Notes under the pieces: model-generated
The model's input: only the letters and a program-made list of their open reading frames with translations
Told to the model about the DNA's origin: nothing
Database searches by the model: none
Shown here: in pieces, positions 53,497 to 63,090 of the stretch
How positions within the stretch are numbered: the stretch's first letter is position 1
Layout: every line of letters begins with the position of its first letter
Program-made: the position numbers and the translations under genes
DNA from: Cupriavidus cauae
Lineage (GTDB): Bacteria; Pseudomonadota; Gammaproteobacteria; Burkholderiales; Burkholderiaceae
DNA length: 64,000 nt
Direction of reading: 5' to 3'
Assembly (NCBI RefSeq): GCF_008632125.1
Contig: NZ_VWRN01000053.1
Location: 372,001-436,000 of the forward strand

Positions 53497-54672
53497 ATGC
53501 GTGTACTTCACGTCTACAAGACCTACTACCCGGATACGTTCGGCGGCATCGAACAGGTGATCCGGCAGATTGCACTGTCGACGCGGCAGTTGGGCGTGGA
53601 TGCGAAGATCTTCACCGTGAGCAGGCAGGGCCGGCAGACGCCTCGCATCGAGCAGGACGGTGTGCCAGTGTTGCGCGCCCCCGTCACCATCGAGATCGCG
53701 TCCAACGCGATGTCATTGCGGGCGTTCGGCGAGTTTCGTCAGGCAGCTGCCTGGGCCGACATAATTCAGTACCACTTCCCGTGGCCCTTCGGAGACCTGC
53801 TGCATCTCGCAGCCGCGGCAGGCAAGCCGGCACTGGCGACATATCACTCCGACGTGGTCCGACAGAAGGCCCTGATGCACATTTATCGTCCACTGATGCA
53901 TCGCTTCTTGGCATCGATGGGCGCCATTGTCGCGACGTCTCCCAACTACGCGGAAAGCAGCACGATACTGCAGCGGCATCGGCAACGAGTGACCGTCATC
54001 CCGATCGGGGTCGACGAGGAGAGCTTTCCCACTCCGTCGAACACCATCCGAGAAACATGGCGCGAGCGTGTGGGGGAGAATTTCTTCCTCTTTGTTGGGG
54101 TCCTGCGGTATTACAAGGGATTGCACATACTTCTTGAGGCCATTCGGGAAACCGGTCTGTCGCTCGTCATCGTGGGCGCTGGACCTGAAGAGGAGCGCCT
54201 GCGCCAACAGGCAAAGGCGGCCGGCCTGCATCGCGTGATCTTTGTCGGCGCTGTGACGGACGAGGACAAGATGGCACTGATCGCACTCGCACGCGCCATG
54301 GTGTTTCCTTCGCACTTGCGCTCCGAAGCCTACGGCGTCACGCTAGTCGAGGCGGCGATGTGCGGCAAGCCAATGATCTCCACTGAGATCGGTACCGGAA
54401 CGAGTTTCGTCAATCTGGACCGGGAAACCGGCTTGGTATTGCCGCCGGACGACGTCCACGCATTGCGCGAAGCCTTGCTCTGGTTCGCCCGGAACGATGA
54501 TGCGGTGGCGGCGATGGGCATGCGCGCGCGCGCCCGCTTCGAGGAGCGGTTCACTGCCACGCGGATGGCGCACGAATACATACGGTTGTACAAAGAACTG
54601 GCGCATTCGACACTGCCTTCCCAGGCGTTTCAAACAGTTTCCGCCTCGGACACCACCAGGCCCTTCAAGTAG
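53497..54672 (+). CDS. Glycosyltransferase family 4
   Basis: A 391-aa GT4. HVYKTYYPDTFGGIEQVIRQ (5-24) is the N-terminal signature of the WbdC/PimB-like branch, and FFLFVGVLRYYKGLHILLEA plus FPSHLRSEAYGVTLVEAAMC form the donor site. It starts 9 bp after the previous gene. The last 20 residues are Ser/Thr-rich. The order large GT, GT, GT is consistent with polymerase and adaptor transferases of a homopolymer O-antigen. Confidence 0.88.
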   Translation: MRVLHVYKTYYPDTFGGIEQVIRQIALSTRQLGVDAKIFTVSRQGRQTPRIEQDGVPVLRAPVTIEIASNAMSLRAFGEFRQAAAWADIIQYHFPWPFGDLLHLAAAAGKPALATYHSDVVRQKALMHIYRPLMHRFLASMGAIVATSPNYAESSTILQRHRQRVTVIPIGVDEESFPTPSNTIRETWRERVGENFFLFVGVLRYYKGLHILLEAIRETGLSLVIVGAGPEEERLRQQAKAAGLHRVIFVGAVTDEDKMALIALARAMVFPSHLRSEAYGVTLVEAAMCGKPMISTEIGTGTSFVNLDRETGLVLPPDDVHALREALLWFARNDDAVAAMGMRARARFEERFTATRMAHEYIRLYKELAHSTLPSQAFQTVSASDTTRPFK

Positions 54673-54715
54673 AATCGCCCTGTCAGTGCGCTCGTGCGCT
54701 CCGAAATTCTCCCTT

Positions 54716-55855
54716 ATGAAGACCAGTACCGACTTACCGATGGCCGCTTCCACTTCCGTTCCGCTTCGCGAACGTATTCGAAAGGCAGTTCGCCGTCTTG
54801 CCGACCAGCCTCTCGTCGGGCGACTCGTCCGCGTTAGCGTTGCGACCTGGCGCGGCCCACAGACCCGTGACATGGTCATGCAGGAGTTCCAGGATCTTGC
54901 GACGCTACGCCGTTTCGTCAACGAGCAAGTGCCTACGCTGCTGGAAGCCATCTCACATCTCAATCATCAGCAAACCATCGTTTCACGCGATGAGAGCAAC
55001 CTTGCCATCTCGGTACCCGTGGCACTGCGTAGCATGCGCCGCGAACTGAACCACTTGCAGCAAGTTCAGGCTTGGGATCCGGCCACCACGACAGCGCGGC
55101 TTGATGCCATCGAGGCACAACTGCGCTCGAAGGAAGAGGCCTGGGCCCCTCGCCTCAACGCCATTCAGGAGGAACTCGATGGCATGCGCAATGCGCTGAA
55201 GCAATCGCACGAAACTGTCGACTATCTAGTTGGCCGAGTCGAATTCGTGCGACGCGAACTGATGTACGAAATGCGGCATGGCGGATCGTCGCCGTCGACT
55301 GAAGGCGACACGCTGGAGGTCGAACCCAAGGTGGTCAATGGCGACAAACTGACAGCGGCGCGCCAAGGTCAGTTGCGGTTGAACCTCGGGTGCGGGCATA
55401 TTCCCTTGGAAGGCTATCTGAATGTCGACCGCCGCGATCTCGCGGGAGTCGATATCGTTTCGGAAGTCAGCAATTTGCCGCTCGAGCGCGGGGAGGTGGA
55501 CGAAATCTTCTCCTCCCATATGCTCGAACACTTCCCACAAGAGCAGCTACGTCGCGAGTTGCTGCCCTATTGGAAATCACTGTTGAAGCCGGGCGGCAAG
55601 CTTGCAGCAGTGGTGCCCGATGCGGAAGCGATGATTCGCGAGTACGGAGCGGGCCGATACGACTACGACGATATGCGGGAAGTCATGTACGGCGCGCAGG
55701 ACTACGACGGCGACTTCCACTTCAACATGTTCACGCCGTCGCACCTTGGCAGGCTGCTGCAGGAAGCGGGATTCACCGACATCGAGGTCCATGCGGCGGG
55801 TCGGCGCAATGGCAAGTGCTTCGAATTCGAGATTTCCGCACGCAATCCCGGATGA
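54716..55855 (+). CDS. Coiled-coil SAM methyltransferase, candidate chain terminator
   Basis: A 379-aa protein. Residues about 55-215 are predicted coiled coil (heptad-like LDAIEAQLRSKEEAWAPRLN, then QEELDGMRNALKQSHETVDY). Residues about 225-375 are a class-I methyltransferase: LNLGCGHIPLEGYLNVDRRD (SAM site), SSHMLEHFPQEQ and LKPGGKLAAVVPDAEAMIRE. It lies directly upstream of wzm-wzt, where WbdD-type terminators are found. WbdD has methyltransferase first and coiled coil last, with a kinase between; here the order is reversed and no kinase is seen. Confidence 0.8.
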   Translation: MKTSTDLPMAASTSVPLRERIRKAVRRLADQPLVGRLVRVSVATWRGPQTRDMVMQEFQDLATLRRFVNEQVPTLLEAISHLNHQQTIVSRDESNLAISVPVALRSMRRELNHLQQVQAWDPATTTARLDAIEAQLRSKEEAWAPRLNAIQEELDGMRNALKQSHETVDYLVGRVEFVRRELMYEMRHGGSSPSTEGDTLEVEPKVVNGDKLTAARQGQLRLNLGCGHIPLEGYLNVDRRDLAGVDIVSEVSNLPLERGEVDEIFSSHMLEHFPQEQLRRELLPYWKSLLKPGGKLAAVVPDAEAMIREYGAGRYDYDDMREVMYGAQDYDGDFHFNMFTPSHLGRLLQEAGFTDIEVHAAGRRNGKCFEFEISARNPG

Positions 55856-55993
55856 TGCGCGTGCCACGACGCCGCTGGCTGCGCCTGACCCTACTAATTC
55901 GCCCTTGCCGGAACGGCGCGGCCGTTGAAGAATCACGCCGGCATTGGCGTCGCCTTGCTGGCGACGGCAACCTCCCCCTCGCCTGACACCCTC

Positions 55994-56812
55994 ATGTTCG
56001 AACTACAGACCCGCAAACAGACCGGTATCGCAGGCCTTTCGCTCGCGCTGATGCTGGCCAGACGCGATCTCAAGAACCGGTACGCAAGCTCGTATGCGGG
56101 CGTCGCTTGGAATATCGGCGTTCCGCTACTGTATTCCCTTATCAATGTGGTGGTCTTCTCCATCCTGATGCAGGGACGTATCGGAGGCGACTATGGCCCG
56201 CTGCCATTCTCGCTCTTTTACTTTGTGCCGTTCTCGCTGTGGACCTTCTTCGCCGAAGTTATGGGGCGAAGCCCCAACATCATGCGCGAGTACAGCTACC
56301 TGATCAACAAGATCGCGTTTCCAGCCTGGGTGTTGCCGCTCGTACCGCTCGCCTCCGCCCTGCTCAGCCAGTTGATCATCATGGGCATTGTGGTGGCGCT
56401 TCTCGTCATCAAGGGTATGGTGCCGGCCTCCACTGTTTGGCTTTTTCCGGTGATCTGGCTGATTTCCACGCTCTTCACGATCGGCTGCGCCTATTTCGTC
56501 GCCGCGGTCTCGGTCTATATCCCGGACATGGGTCAGATCGTGCCGGTGCTGGTCAATGTACTCTTCTGGCTCACGCCCGTGCTCTACCCCCCCTCGCTGG
56601 TCGAGAAGTCGAGCATGGCGTGGGTGAAGCCCATCGTGATGGATCTGAATCCCTTCTTCTATTTGGCGGAGGCATCGCGACTTTCGGTGTTCGGGTCCGC
56701 TGCCTTCCCGCTCGGGCATCTTGCAATCCCGGCGCTCTTTGCGGCAGGCGCCCTAATTGTCGGCGCGCTTACCTTCCGCAAGCTGCGCCCTGGCTTTGCT
56801 GATGTCCTCTGA
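55994..56812 (+). CDS. wzm: O-antigen ABC transporter permease Wzm
   Basis: A 272-aa ABC-2-type permease with six hydrophobic helices. The amphipathic RRDLKNRYASSYAGVAWNIG (about 24-43) is the typical Wzm/TagG connecting segment. It exports the finished lipid-linked glycan with Wzt. The ATG at 55994 was chosen by family length; the 138-bp gap upstream has no gene. wzt begins 16 bp downstream. Confidence 0.92.
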   Translation: MFELQTRKQTGIAGLSLALMLARRDLKNRYASSYAGVAWNIGVPLLYSLINVVVFSILMQGRIGGDYGPLPFSLFYFVPFSLWTFFAEVMGRSPNIMREYSYLINKIAFPAWVLPLVPLASALLSQLIIMGIVVALLVIKGMVPASTVWLFPVIWLISTLFTIGCAYFVAAVSVYIPDMGQIVPVLVNVLFWLTPVLYPPSLVEKSSMAWVKPIVMDLNPFFYLAEASRLSVFGSAAFPLGHLAIPALFAAGALIVGALTFRKLRPGFADVL

Positions 56813-56828
56813 AGCGACCGAGGCCTTT

Positions 56829-58199
56829 ATGTCTCATTCCGAACTGACGCAAGCCATCGCGCTACAGGGCGTCTCCAAGATCTACCATACCTATTCGCAC
56901 CCGCGGCATCGCCTGCTCGAACTGTTATCCGGCGGCAAGAAGCAATACGCCCGAGAAACGAGGGCGCTCGACGAAGTCAGTTTCACTCTGGAAAAGGGCG
57001 GCCGTCTTGGCATCGTCGGAGAAAACGGCAGCGGTAAGAGCACCTTGCTGAAGGTGTTGGCGCGCGTGCTAACGCCAACCACGGGCACTGTGCAGGTGAG
57101 CGGCAGGGTTTCCGCGCTGCTCGAATTAGGAGCGGGTTTCAATCCAGAGCTGACCGGTCGGGAAAACATTAGCCAGTTCGGCTTACTGCACGGCATGACG
57201 GCAGCACAGATCGAGGAAGCGCTTCCTGCGATCATCCAATTCAGCGAACTTCGCGATGCCATCGAACATCCGATCAAGACTTACAGCAGCGGCATGGCGG
57301 TACGCCTTGGATTCGCCTGCGCGGTCTACTCGCAGCCTGACATCCTGATCGTCGATGAAGCGCTGTCCGTGGGCGACGCCTACTTCCAAAACAAGTGCCT
57401 GCACAAGATCAAGTCGATGCTGGACGAAGGTGTGACGTTCCTCTATGTCACCCATGCCGCCGACGCGATCCGCTCACTCTGCAATCAGGGCCTGTGGATG
57501 AGGAACGGGCGTGTCCAGATGACGGGCTCGTCCACCGACGTGGGGGCGGCGTACCAGCGCGAAATTTTCAACCGCATGGTACGAGCCGGATATTCCCCTC
57601 CCGAAGGCGAAGTCGTCGGGGACATCACCGACGAAGATCAAACACCACTTCCAAGCTCAATCACCCCCGCCCAGCAGGCGAGCGCGGCGGCCTTCGCCGA
57701 GCGGGTCGCCTCGATGCGGACCGGCAGCGGCGAAGCGCGAATCACCGATATCGTTCTGTACGGCCGCGATGGCAACGCGACCGACTCGATGGAATTCCTG
57801 GAGCCGCACCGCCTGCGCGTGTTCGTCCGCGTGGACGGTCCCCTTCCCCCCAATACGTCGCTGAACGTGGGGATTCAAGACAGTAGCGGCAAGCAGATTT
57901 GCCACTTCAGTTCATTGGCGCAGGGAATTGACTTGTCTCGCTTTGATACCGGCACCATCTACTCGGTGGAATTTGACTACAAGCCCTCCTTGTGTCCCGG
58001 CGAATACAGCCTGGTAGCTGGCATTAGCTCGATGTATTCCCATCCTTCGAACCAAGCGCAAATGTTGATCGATAACGTCATCGACTACTGCGCCGGTGGC
58101 AGCCGCTTCTCTGTACGCTTTCCCGACAAGCCCATGGACCTTGACCTATGGGGCATTGTCGCCTTCAAATACAAGGCCGAATACCTGAAGCTGGATTGA
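56829..58199 (+). CDS. wzt: O-antigen ABC transporter ATPase Wzt with C-terminal binding domain
   Basis: A 456-aa protein. The nucleotide-binding domain (about 5-245) has GENGSGKST (Walker A), TYSSGMAVRLGFACAV (signature) and ILIVDEALSVGD (Walker B). A linker (about 250-305) leads to a beta-sandwich (about 310-456: RITDIVLYGRDGNATDSMEF) like the Wzt C-domain that recognises the terminally modified O-antigen of E. coli O9a. GAGG lies 6 nt before the ATG at 56829. This domain implies that export depends on a chain-end tag made by a nearby methyltransferase. Confidence 0.93.
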   Translation: MSHSELTQAIALQGVSKIYHTYSHPRHRLLELLSGGKKQYARETRALDEVSFTLEKGGRLGIVGENGSGKSTLLKVLARVLTPTTGTVQVSGRVSALLELGAGFNPELTGRENISQFGLLHGMTAAQIEEALPAIIQFSELRDAIEHPIKTYSSGMAVRLGFACAVYSQPDILIVDEALSVGDAYFQNKCLHKIKSMLDEGVTFLYVTHAADAIRSLCNQGLWMRNGRVQMTGSSTDVGAAYQREIFNRMVRAGYSPPEGEVVGDITDEDQTPLPSSITPAQQASAAAFAERVASMRTGSGEARITDIVLYGRDGNATDSMEFLEPHRLRVFVRVDGPLPPNTSLNVGIQDSSGKQICHFSSLAQGIDLSRFDTGTIYSVEFDYKPSLCPGEYSLVAGISSMYSHPSNQAQMLIDNVIDYCAGGSRFSVRFPDKPMDLDLWGIVAFKYKAEYLKLD

Positions 58200-58283
58200 A
58201 GGCGGTGGCTATGCAGGCCGCCTTACCGCAGGATACGTAGCAAGTGGCACCGCCGTAGGCAAATATACGGCGGCCGATCGCCG

Positions 58284-59417
58284 CTATGCCTCGGCCGGAA
58301 CGCGCCGGCGCTGCAACACGGCGCGTTCGACGGACCTCAGAAAACGCGCTTTCGTCCGGGCGGGCGAGAATCGCGCCGCGTAGGCGCTCGCACGACTCGC
58401 ATAGGCTTGGAAACCACCGGCATCGTGCCACGCCGGGTCACCGACTTCGGCTGCCACATCGGCAATCGCCCGCATCAATGCCACTGCATCGCCAGTGGGC
58501 ACCAGCGTGCCGAGCCCGCCGCAGATCGAAGGCATATTCGAGTTGTCATATGCAATGACCCTGCAGCCGCTGGCAAATGCCTCGACCACTGGCACGCAGA
58601 ATCCTTCGTGGTACGTAGGAAGGACGAACAAATCGCTCTCGAGAAACAGTTGGTGCTTCCGATCGTCGTCAGCATTGCCGTGGATCATCACGCGCGCCCG
58701 CTCGCCGAATTGCCGATGAAGGCCCGCCCTGGCTTCTTCGACCTGAGCCACCATGTTGGCGTCCGAGAACTGCAGATTGCCGACCATATCCAGTCGCAAG
58801 CGCAAGTCTCCGTTCTCCCTGAGCAACTGCCGTAGAGCGCTCAATAGCTCGAGCGGTCCTTTAGATCGGACGAAGCGCCCTACGAACAACAATCGAATCA
58901 CTCCATCGCACGCACTCGGCTTTCGATCGGGAAGGGAGAGATCCCCATGTACTGCGATGGGCAACACCGTGGCCGGCGTCTGGATACCCGCGCCACGCAG
59001 GACATCGAGATTAGTCTGGCTAACGCACCATACCTCGTCGGCGAATGCAATGTTGGAGAGCTGCAAGAATGAGCGATCGATGACGGCATGATTGCTGGGC
59101 GCGACGAAGGCCTTCGGCGTGATGTTGTGAAACACGACGACTCGGCGCGCCCGCGCCGGCACTACAGGGAGCACATCAAACAGCGGGTAGTACACGCCAA
59201 AATGAAGGATCACAACGTCGCTGGCTTGCAGATGCGGATGCAGGTAGAGATCGCGCGGTGAACCAACGGGAATAAACGGCAGATCCGGATAGTCACAAGC
59301 GTAGCCGAATAGCTTCGCATCGTGCCCCTCCTGCAGCAGCCAGCGAACCTCGTCACGGATCGAGTTGGATATGGCGTCGTTCCTTACGCAGATGCCATGA
59401 ACATGCGAAATCTTCAC
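58284..59417 (-). CDS. Glycosyltransferase family 4
   Basis: A 377-aa GT4 starting MKISHVHGICVRNDAISNSI. LLFVGRFVRSKGPLELLSAL (about 175-194) and LPTYHEGFCVPVVEAFASGC mark the donor half; VVVFHNITPKAFVAPSNHAV resembles a segment in the large transferase (YHNITPASFFPPSNPF), so the two probably share ancestry. The start overlaps the stop of the GT2-GT4 gene by 4 nt. It ends 85 bp from the convergent wzt stop. Confidence 0.88.
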   Translation of the reverse strand: MKISHVHGICVRNDAISNSIRDEVRWLLQEGHDAKLFGYACDYPDLPFIPVGSPRDLYLHPHLQASDVVILHFGVYYPLFDVLPVVPARARRVVVFHNITPKAFVAPSNHAVIDRSFLQLSNIAFADEVWCVSQTNLDVLRGAGIQTPATVLPIAVHGDLSLPDRKPSACDGVIRLLFVGRFVRSKGPLELLSALRQLLRENGDLRLRLDMVGNLQFSDANMVAQVEEARAGLHRQFGERARVMIHGNADDDRKHQLFLESDLFVLPTYHEGFCVPVVEAFASGCRVIAYDNSNMPSICGGLGTLVPTGDAVALMRAIADVAAEVGDPAWHDAGGFQAYASRASAYAARFSPARTKARFLRSVERAVLQRRRVPAEA

Positions 59418-61627
59418 GCGACGGTTTCCTCCCAGCCAGCGCGCGAGAGCGCATACAGTCCATGGCTCTCTCGCGCCATTCTGTCCGCGGTAAACCGCTG
59501 CTCGAAATGGCGGCGACCCGCCTCGCCCATTGACTCACGCAAACCGGCGTCCTGCGCCAGTCGGCTCAGGGCCTTAGCCAACGATACCGGATCGCCGGGC
59601 TCCGTTAGCAAGCCGGTGACACCATCCTGAACCACCTCTGGAATGCCACCCGCTGTCGTCCCGACGACAGGCTTTCCTTGTCGCATTGCCTCAAGATAAA
59701 CCAAGCCGAAAGACTCGAATCTGCTAGGCGCGACAAAGATGTCGCAGTCGGCATAAGCCATGTCCAACTCAGGGTCGGATAGGCGCCCTTCGAAACGGAC
59801 ATTTCCGAACCATGATGTCCCCGCATAGCGCTCGGCAAACGCTTTGCGGTAGTCGACATGCCCGACCTCCGTCGCATCTCCGACGATGCGCACGATGGCT
59901 TCCGGTGCGGCATGCATCAGTTCAGGCAGGGCTTCGAGCAACACATCGATACCCTTGCGCGGCTCCAACCGCCCAACGTACAGGATCTGAACGGCATCCG
60001 CCTTATTGACTCGTGTACCAGCCGGAACAGCGGCCGGTCCCATTCCGTGCGGAATGATGCGTAGCCGCTCCGGATCAAAGGCAAAACCATAGGCTTCTTC
60101 GATGCGCTGCACGATGGCTCTACTATTGGCGCGAACGCCCTGCACGGCCGTCATCATCTGCCGCTCCAGTGCTAGCATCGGTTGTCCGAAGGTACGCATC
60201 CATTCCGCGTCTTCTGCCATTTCCGGGTGCGACTCGATCCAGAAATGCAAAGTGGTATGCAGACTGGTGACCAACGGCCATTCGCCATCAAGCAGGAATG
60301 CCACGCCCTCGCAATCCCAGATCGGCGCTTCCACAACGGCGACCTCGCGGTGTGTCGCGATACGGCGTACCTCTTGCAACGCCGTCGCCGACCAATCCCA
60401 GATATGCTGCGGCACCGCGAGCGATATAGCTCCGGGCGAGCGCTCAGAGCACTGTTGCACCATGCGATGTACCCACACGCCTTGCTCAAAATCAACACGA
60501 TTGATATCCGTGCTACGTGTGATGACATGGACGATATGTCCTTGCGCGCCGAGAGCTTGCGCCAAGTCACGCGAGAAAGTGGCAATGCCACCGCTATGGT
60601 TCGGCGGAAAGTCTTGGGACACCAGAACGATAGCCTTGCGGTCGGCGTTGTGGATCGGGGTAAATCGGTGAAAATCGCCCCTGCCTGCCGCCAGCTTCTC
60701 CGGTGTGATCAGCTCGCGATGGGAGTCCATGCCCCGTGCAAGCCCGACTTCCCAAGCGCGTTCGTTCTCTTCACGAAACTTCTCCAGTTCGCTCTCTGGT
60801 AAACGGCCGCCAGCAATGTGGAATTCCACGTCGCCACGGTGTCCCTCGGAGAACCTCCGGTTGTCCTCAAGGATGTCGGCCAAGTCCCGATACGGACGGC
60901 CATGTTTGAGGGAGAAGTAGATCTTGTTCTTAATTACCGGATAGCGATAGCGCGTAATCTTGTGGTCATCACGTACGTGGCTCGGCGCGAACTTGTGATG
61001 TACATAGGCATTGGGCAATTGCCGAATGACGTAGCCCGCATCGACAAGCCGGCAACAGAGTTCGGTTTCATCGAGATAGTATTCGATCTCCTCGTCGAAC
61101 CCGCCCACTTCCAGTAATGCCGAGCGACGAAACGACGCATTAGTGCCTTGCAGGTATGGAAACTCGAATGAAGCTGGAAAACACAAGTGGCTGGCACTGC
61201 CGCCCGCAGCCCAGTTGGCATTTCCCAATCGATTTGCGGTGGAATATTCGTACTGATAGGTATATCCCGACTGGTCGAACACCAGCCCCCCAGCACCACC
61301 GACCTCTGGGTCATCATATGCTGCGGCAAGCTGTGTCAGCCATTCCGGCTCCGGGATTGCGTCATCATCGATAAACGCCACCACATCACCCTGCGCCATA
61401 CAGATGCCGATGTTGCGCGACATCGAAAGGTTTGCCATCGGACAACGACCAGCGCGGATTTTGGGCAGCCACGATTGAATCACCGCATCGGAGTCGTCCG
61501 TTGAAGGGCCATTGACAACGATTACCTCGAACTCTCCTTCGTACTTGAGCCAACGAAGGCTCTCGAGCGTTTTCTGCAGCGAGGGGCCGCGGTTGAGAGT
61601 ATTGATAACAATAGAAAACGAAAGCAA
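59414..61627 (-). CDS. GT2-GT4 fusion glycosyltransferase
   Basis: A 737-aa protein with two catalytic domains. The N-terminal GT2 (GT-A fold, about 1-260) has SIVINTLNRGPSLQKTLESL, FIDDDAIPEPEWL (DDD metal motif) and LDETELCCRLVDAG. The C-terminal GT4 (about 340-735) has VSQDFPPNHSGGIATFSRDL, ILYVGRLEPRKGIDVLLEAL and APSRFESFGLVYLEAMRQGK. Start: TTG at 61625-61627, 7 nt after AGGGG and just after the methyltransferase stop; an earlier TTG at 61663 overlaps that gene. It probably adds two successive residues. Confidence 0.88.
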   Translation of the reverse strand: MLSFSIVINTLNRGPSLQKTLESLRWLKYEGEFEVIVVNGPSTDDSDAVIQSWLPKIRAGRCPMANLSMSRNIGICMAQGDVVAFIDDDAIPEPEWLTQLAAAYDDPEVGGAGGLVFDQSGYTYQYEYSTANRLGNANWAAGGSASHLCFPASFEFPYLQGTNASFRRSALLEVGGFDEEIEYYLDETELCCRLVDAGYVIRQLPNAYVHHKFAPSHVRDDHKITRYRYPVIKNKIYFSLKHGRPYRDLADILEDNRRFSEGHRGDVEFHIAGGRLPESELEKFREENERAWEVGLARGMDSHRELITPEKLAAGRGDFHRFTPIHNADRKAIVLVSQDFPPNHSGGIATFSRDLAQALGAQGHIVHVITRSTDINRVDFEQGVWVHRMVQQCSERSPGAISLAVPQHIWDWSATALQEVRRIATHREVAVVEAPIWDCEGVAFLLDGEWPLVTSLHTTLHFWIESHPEMAEDAEWMRTFGQPMLALERQMMTAVQGVRANSRAIVQRIEEAYGFAFDPERLRIIPHGMGPAAVPAGTRVNKADAVQILYVGRLEPRKGIDVLLEALPELMHAAPEAIVRIVGDATEVGHVDYRKAFAERYAGTSWFGNVRFEGRLSDPELDMAYADCDIFVAPSRFESFGLVYLEAMRQGKPVVGTTAGGIPEVVQDGVTGLLTEPGDPVSLAKALSRLAQDAGLRESMGEAGRRHFEQRFTADRMARESHGLYALSRAGWEETVA

Positions 61628-61628
61628 T

Positions 61629-62867
61629 TTATATCCCCTGCTTCTTCCCCAGCAAGCTGACAAAGCTGGAGAAGTAGCGCAATTCCTGTTCTGAAATATG
61701 GCTGTCGAGTTGGCGCGCGATATTTAGCAAGTCATCCAATTTGCCCCCCTGCCCGGACGCACGCAACGAGGTCAGTCCATAGCACCACTCCAATGTTTCG
61801 GAGAATTTACCATGCGGACGGACTTCAACTATCTCGAAATCACGAAACAAACGCTCCAGACCCCAGCCTGTGGTATTAAAAAAATGGTATGGAACGGCAT
61901 GCAAAGGCTGCATGAAAGCAGATTCGACATAAACCACGCCACCGGGCTTAAGCACGCGGTGAATTTCGCGCGCGGCAACGAACGGGTCTTCCAAATGTTC
62001 GAACACCGCCTGCGACAGCACTAGTTCGAATGTGTTGTCGGCAAAAGGCAAGCGATGTCCATCCCCAAAGACATCGGGACATTGAAACCGCGAATACTCG
62101 AAGCTGATGACGCGCGGATCCGGATGACTGCGATCACCGCAACCACAATCTAGGATCAACCCATCAGGGCACACTTTGGCCATCAGAGAGGCCAGGCAGT
62201 CCGGATACGGATTGCCGTTATTACGCCACGGATAGCAAATTTCCGAAGGCAAATGCGATGCCACATTGGATTCCGACTGCTCCAGCACGAACACCTGCGC
62301 ACCGTGTGAACGAGGATCCCGCTTTCCTGTCACCACGACTTCCACCAGATGCTCGCCGCCACCCAAAAAGACGGGATACCATAGCCGCATGGAGCCGTTT
62401 GGTTCGAACAGGTCGAGTTCCGCGATCAGCTCACCGTCGCGCAGTATTTGGGCAATCCCGGACCACGGATGCTTGAGCAGCGTGATGGCAACTCCTATAC
62501 CGCGAGAGCGTATGGAAAAACGCGCGCCAGGGACATCGCTATAGAACTGCTCGCTACTAAGCTGCCAGGCACCTTCCGGCGCCAAATGTTCTGGCGAAAT
62601 TGGGCGGCAAGTTGCTTCGAATTTCCCGCTGATGTCAGCCGACGATGCTCCGAATTGCGGTAGATCGTTGCAGCCAAACACGAATTTTCCATTATAAACC
62701 CTGCCGATGTCACCGCACCCCTGGCAGTAAATATTTCCCATCAACGGAATGCCATTTAGCGTTTGAGCACCGGTCACCCGGACTCTGCCCCGGCACGTAG
62801 GACACACTACCGCGTTGAACAGCTTTTCATGCTTCCAGAGAAGAGTACCCGGCACAGTCATCAGCAT
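61629..62867 (-). CDS. Zinc-ribbon methyltransferase with central beta-sandwich
   Basis: A 412-aa protein with three parts. Residues 22-53 have CPTC and CQGC, a zinc ribbon. About 95-200 is a beta-rich segment (RFSIRSRGIGVAITLLKHPW through EHLVEVVVTGK) like a carbohydrate-binding sandwich. About 225-345 is a class-I methyltransferase: LILDCGCGDRSHPDPRVI, LSQAVFEHLEDPF and HRVLKPGGVVYVE. ATGs lie at 62867 and 62861, the latter better spaced from CGGAG. The gene overlaps the next by nothing (1-nt gap) and is A/T-richer than the region to the left. Confidence 0.82.
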   Translation of the reverse strand: MLMTVPGTLLWKHEKLFNAVVCPTCRGRVRVTGAQTLNGIPLMGNIYCQGCGDIGRVYNGKFVFGCNDLPQFGASSADISGKFEATCRPISPEHLAPEGAWQLSSEQFYSDVPGARFSIRSRGIGVAITLLKHPWSGIAQILRDGELIAELDLFEPNGSMRLWYPVFLGGGEHLVEVVVTGKRDPRSHGAQVFVLEQSESNVASHLPSEICYPWRNNGNPYPDCLASLMAKVCPDGLILDCGCGDRSHPDPRVISFEYSRFQCPDVFGDGHRLPFADNTFELVLSQAVFEHLEDPFVAAREIHRVLKPGGVVYVESAFMQPLHAVPYHFFNTTGWGLERLFRDFEIVEVRPHGKFSETLEWCYGLTSLRASGQGGKLDDLLNIARQLDSHISEQELRYFSSFVSLLGKKQGI

Positions 62868-62987
62868 GCACTCCGAAGAGGTCCTACCAGTGAATCAATC
62901 TCGATTCAGCTCCCGCGGGCCGGGGCATGAAGTGAACTCGAAAACACCTGTTGCGCAGGAGATGCCATGTTGAGCGCAAAGCAGTTC

Positions 62988-63016
62988 ATCTTAAAGTGGT
63001 ATCCAGTGCGGTCCAA
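62988..63016 (-). promoter_or_regulatory. Predicted sigma-70 promoter upstream of zinc-ribbon methyltransferase
   Basis: On the minus strand TTGGAC (63016-63011), a 17-bp spacer, then TAAGAT (62993-62988). It predicts a start near 62981 and a leader of about 114 nt. It lies in the 223-bp gap between rmlC and the methyltransferase gene, which otherwise holds nothing recognisable. Confidence 0.55.
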
Positions 63017-63090
63017 TGCTCCTTTCGTTTTGTAACACACGGTTACACCGGTGGGACCGCGATTGTCGCGGCCGAAGCAAGGGAAAGGGG

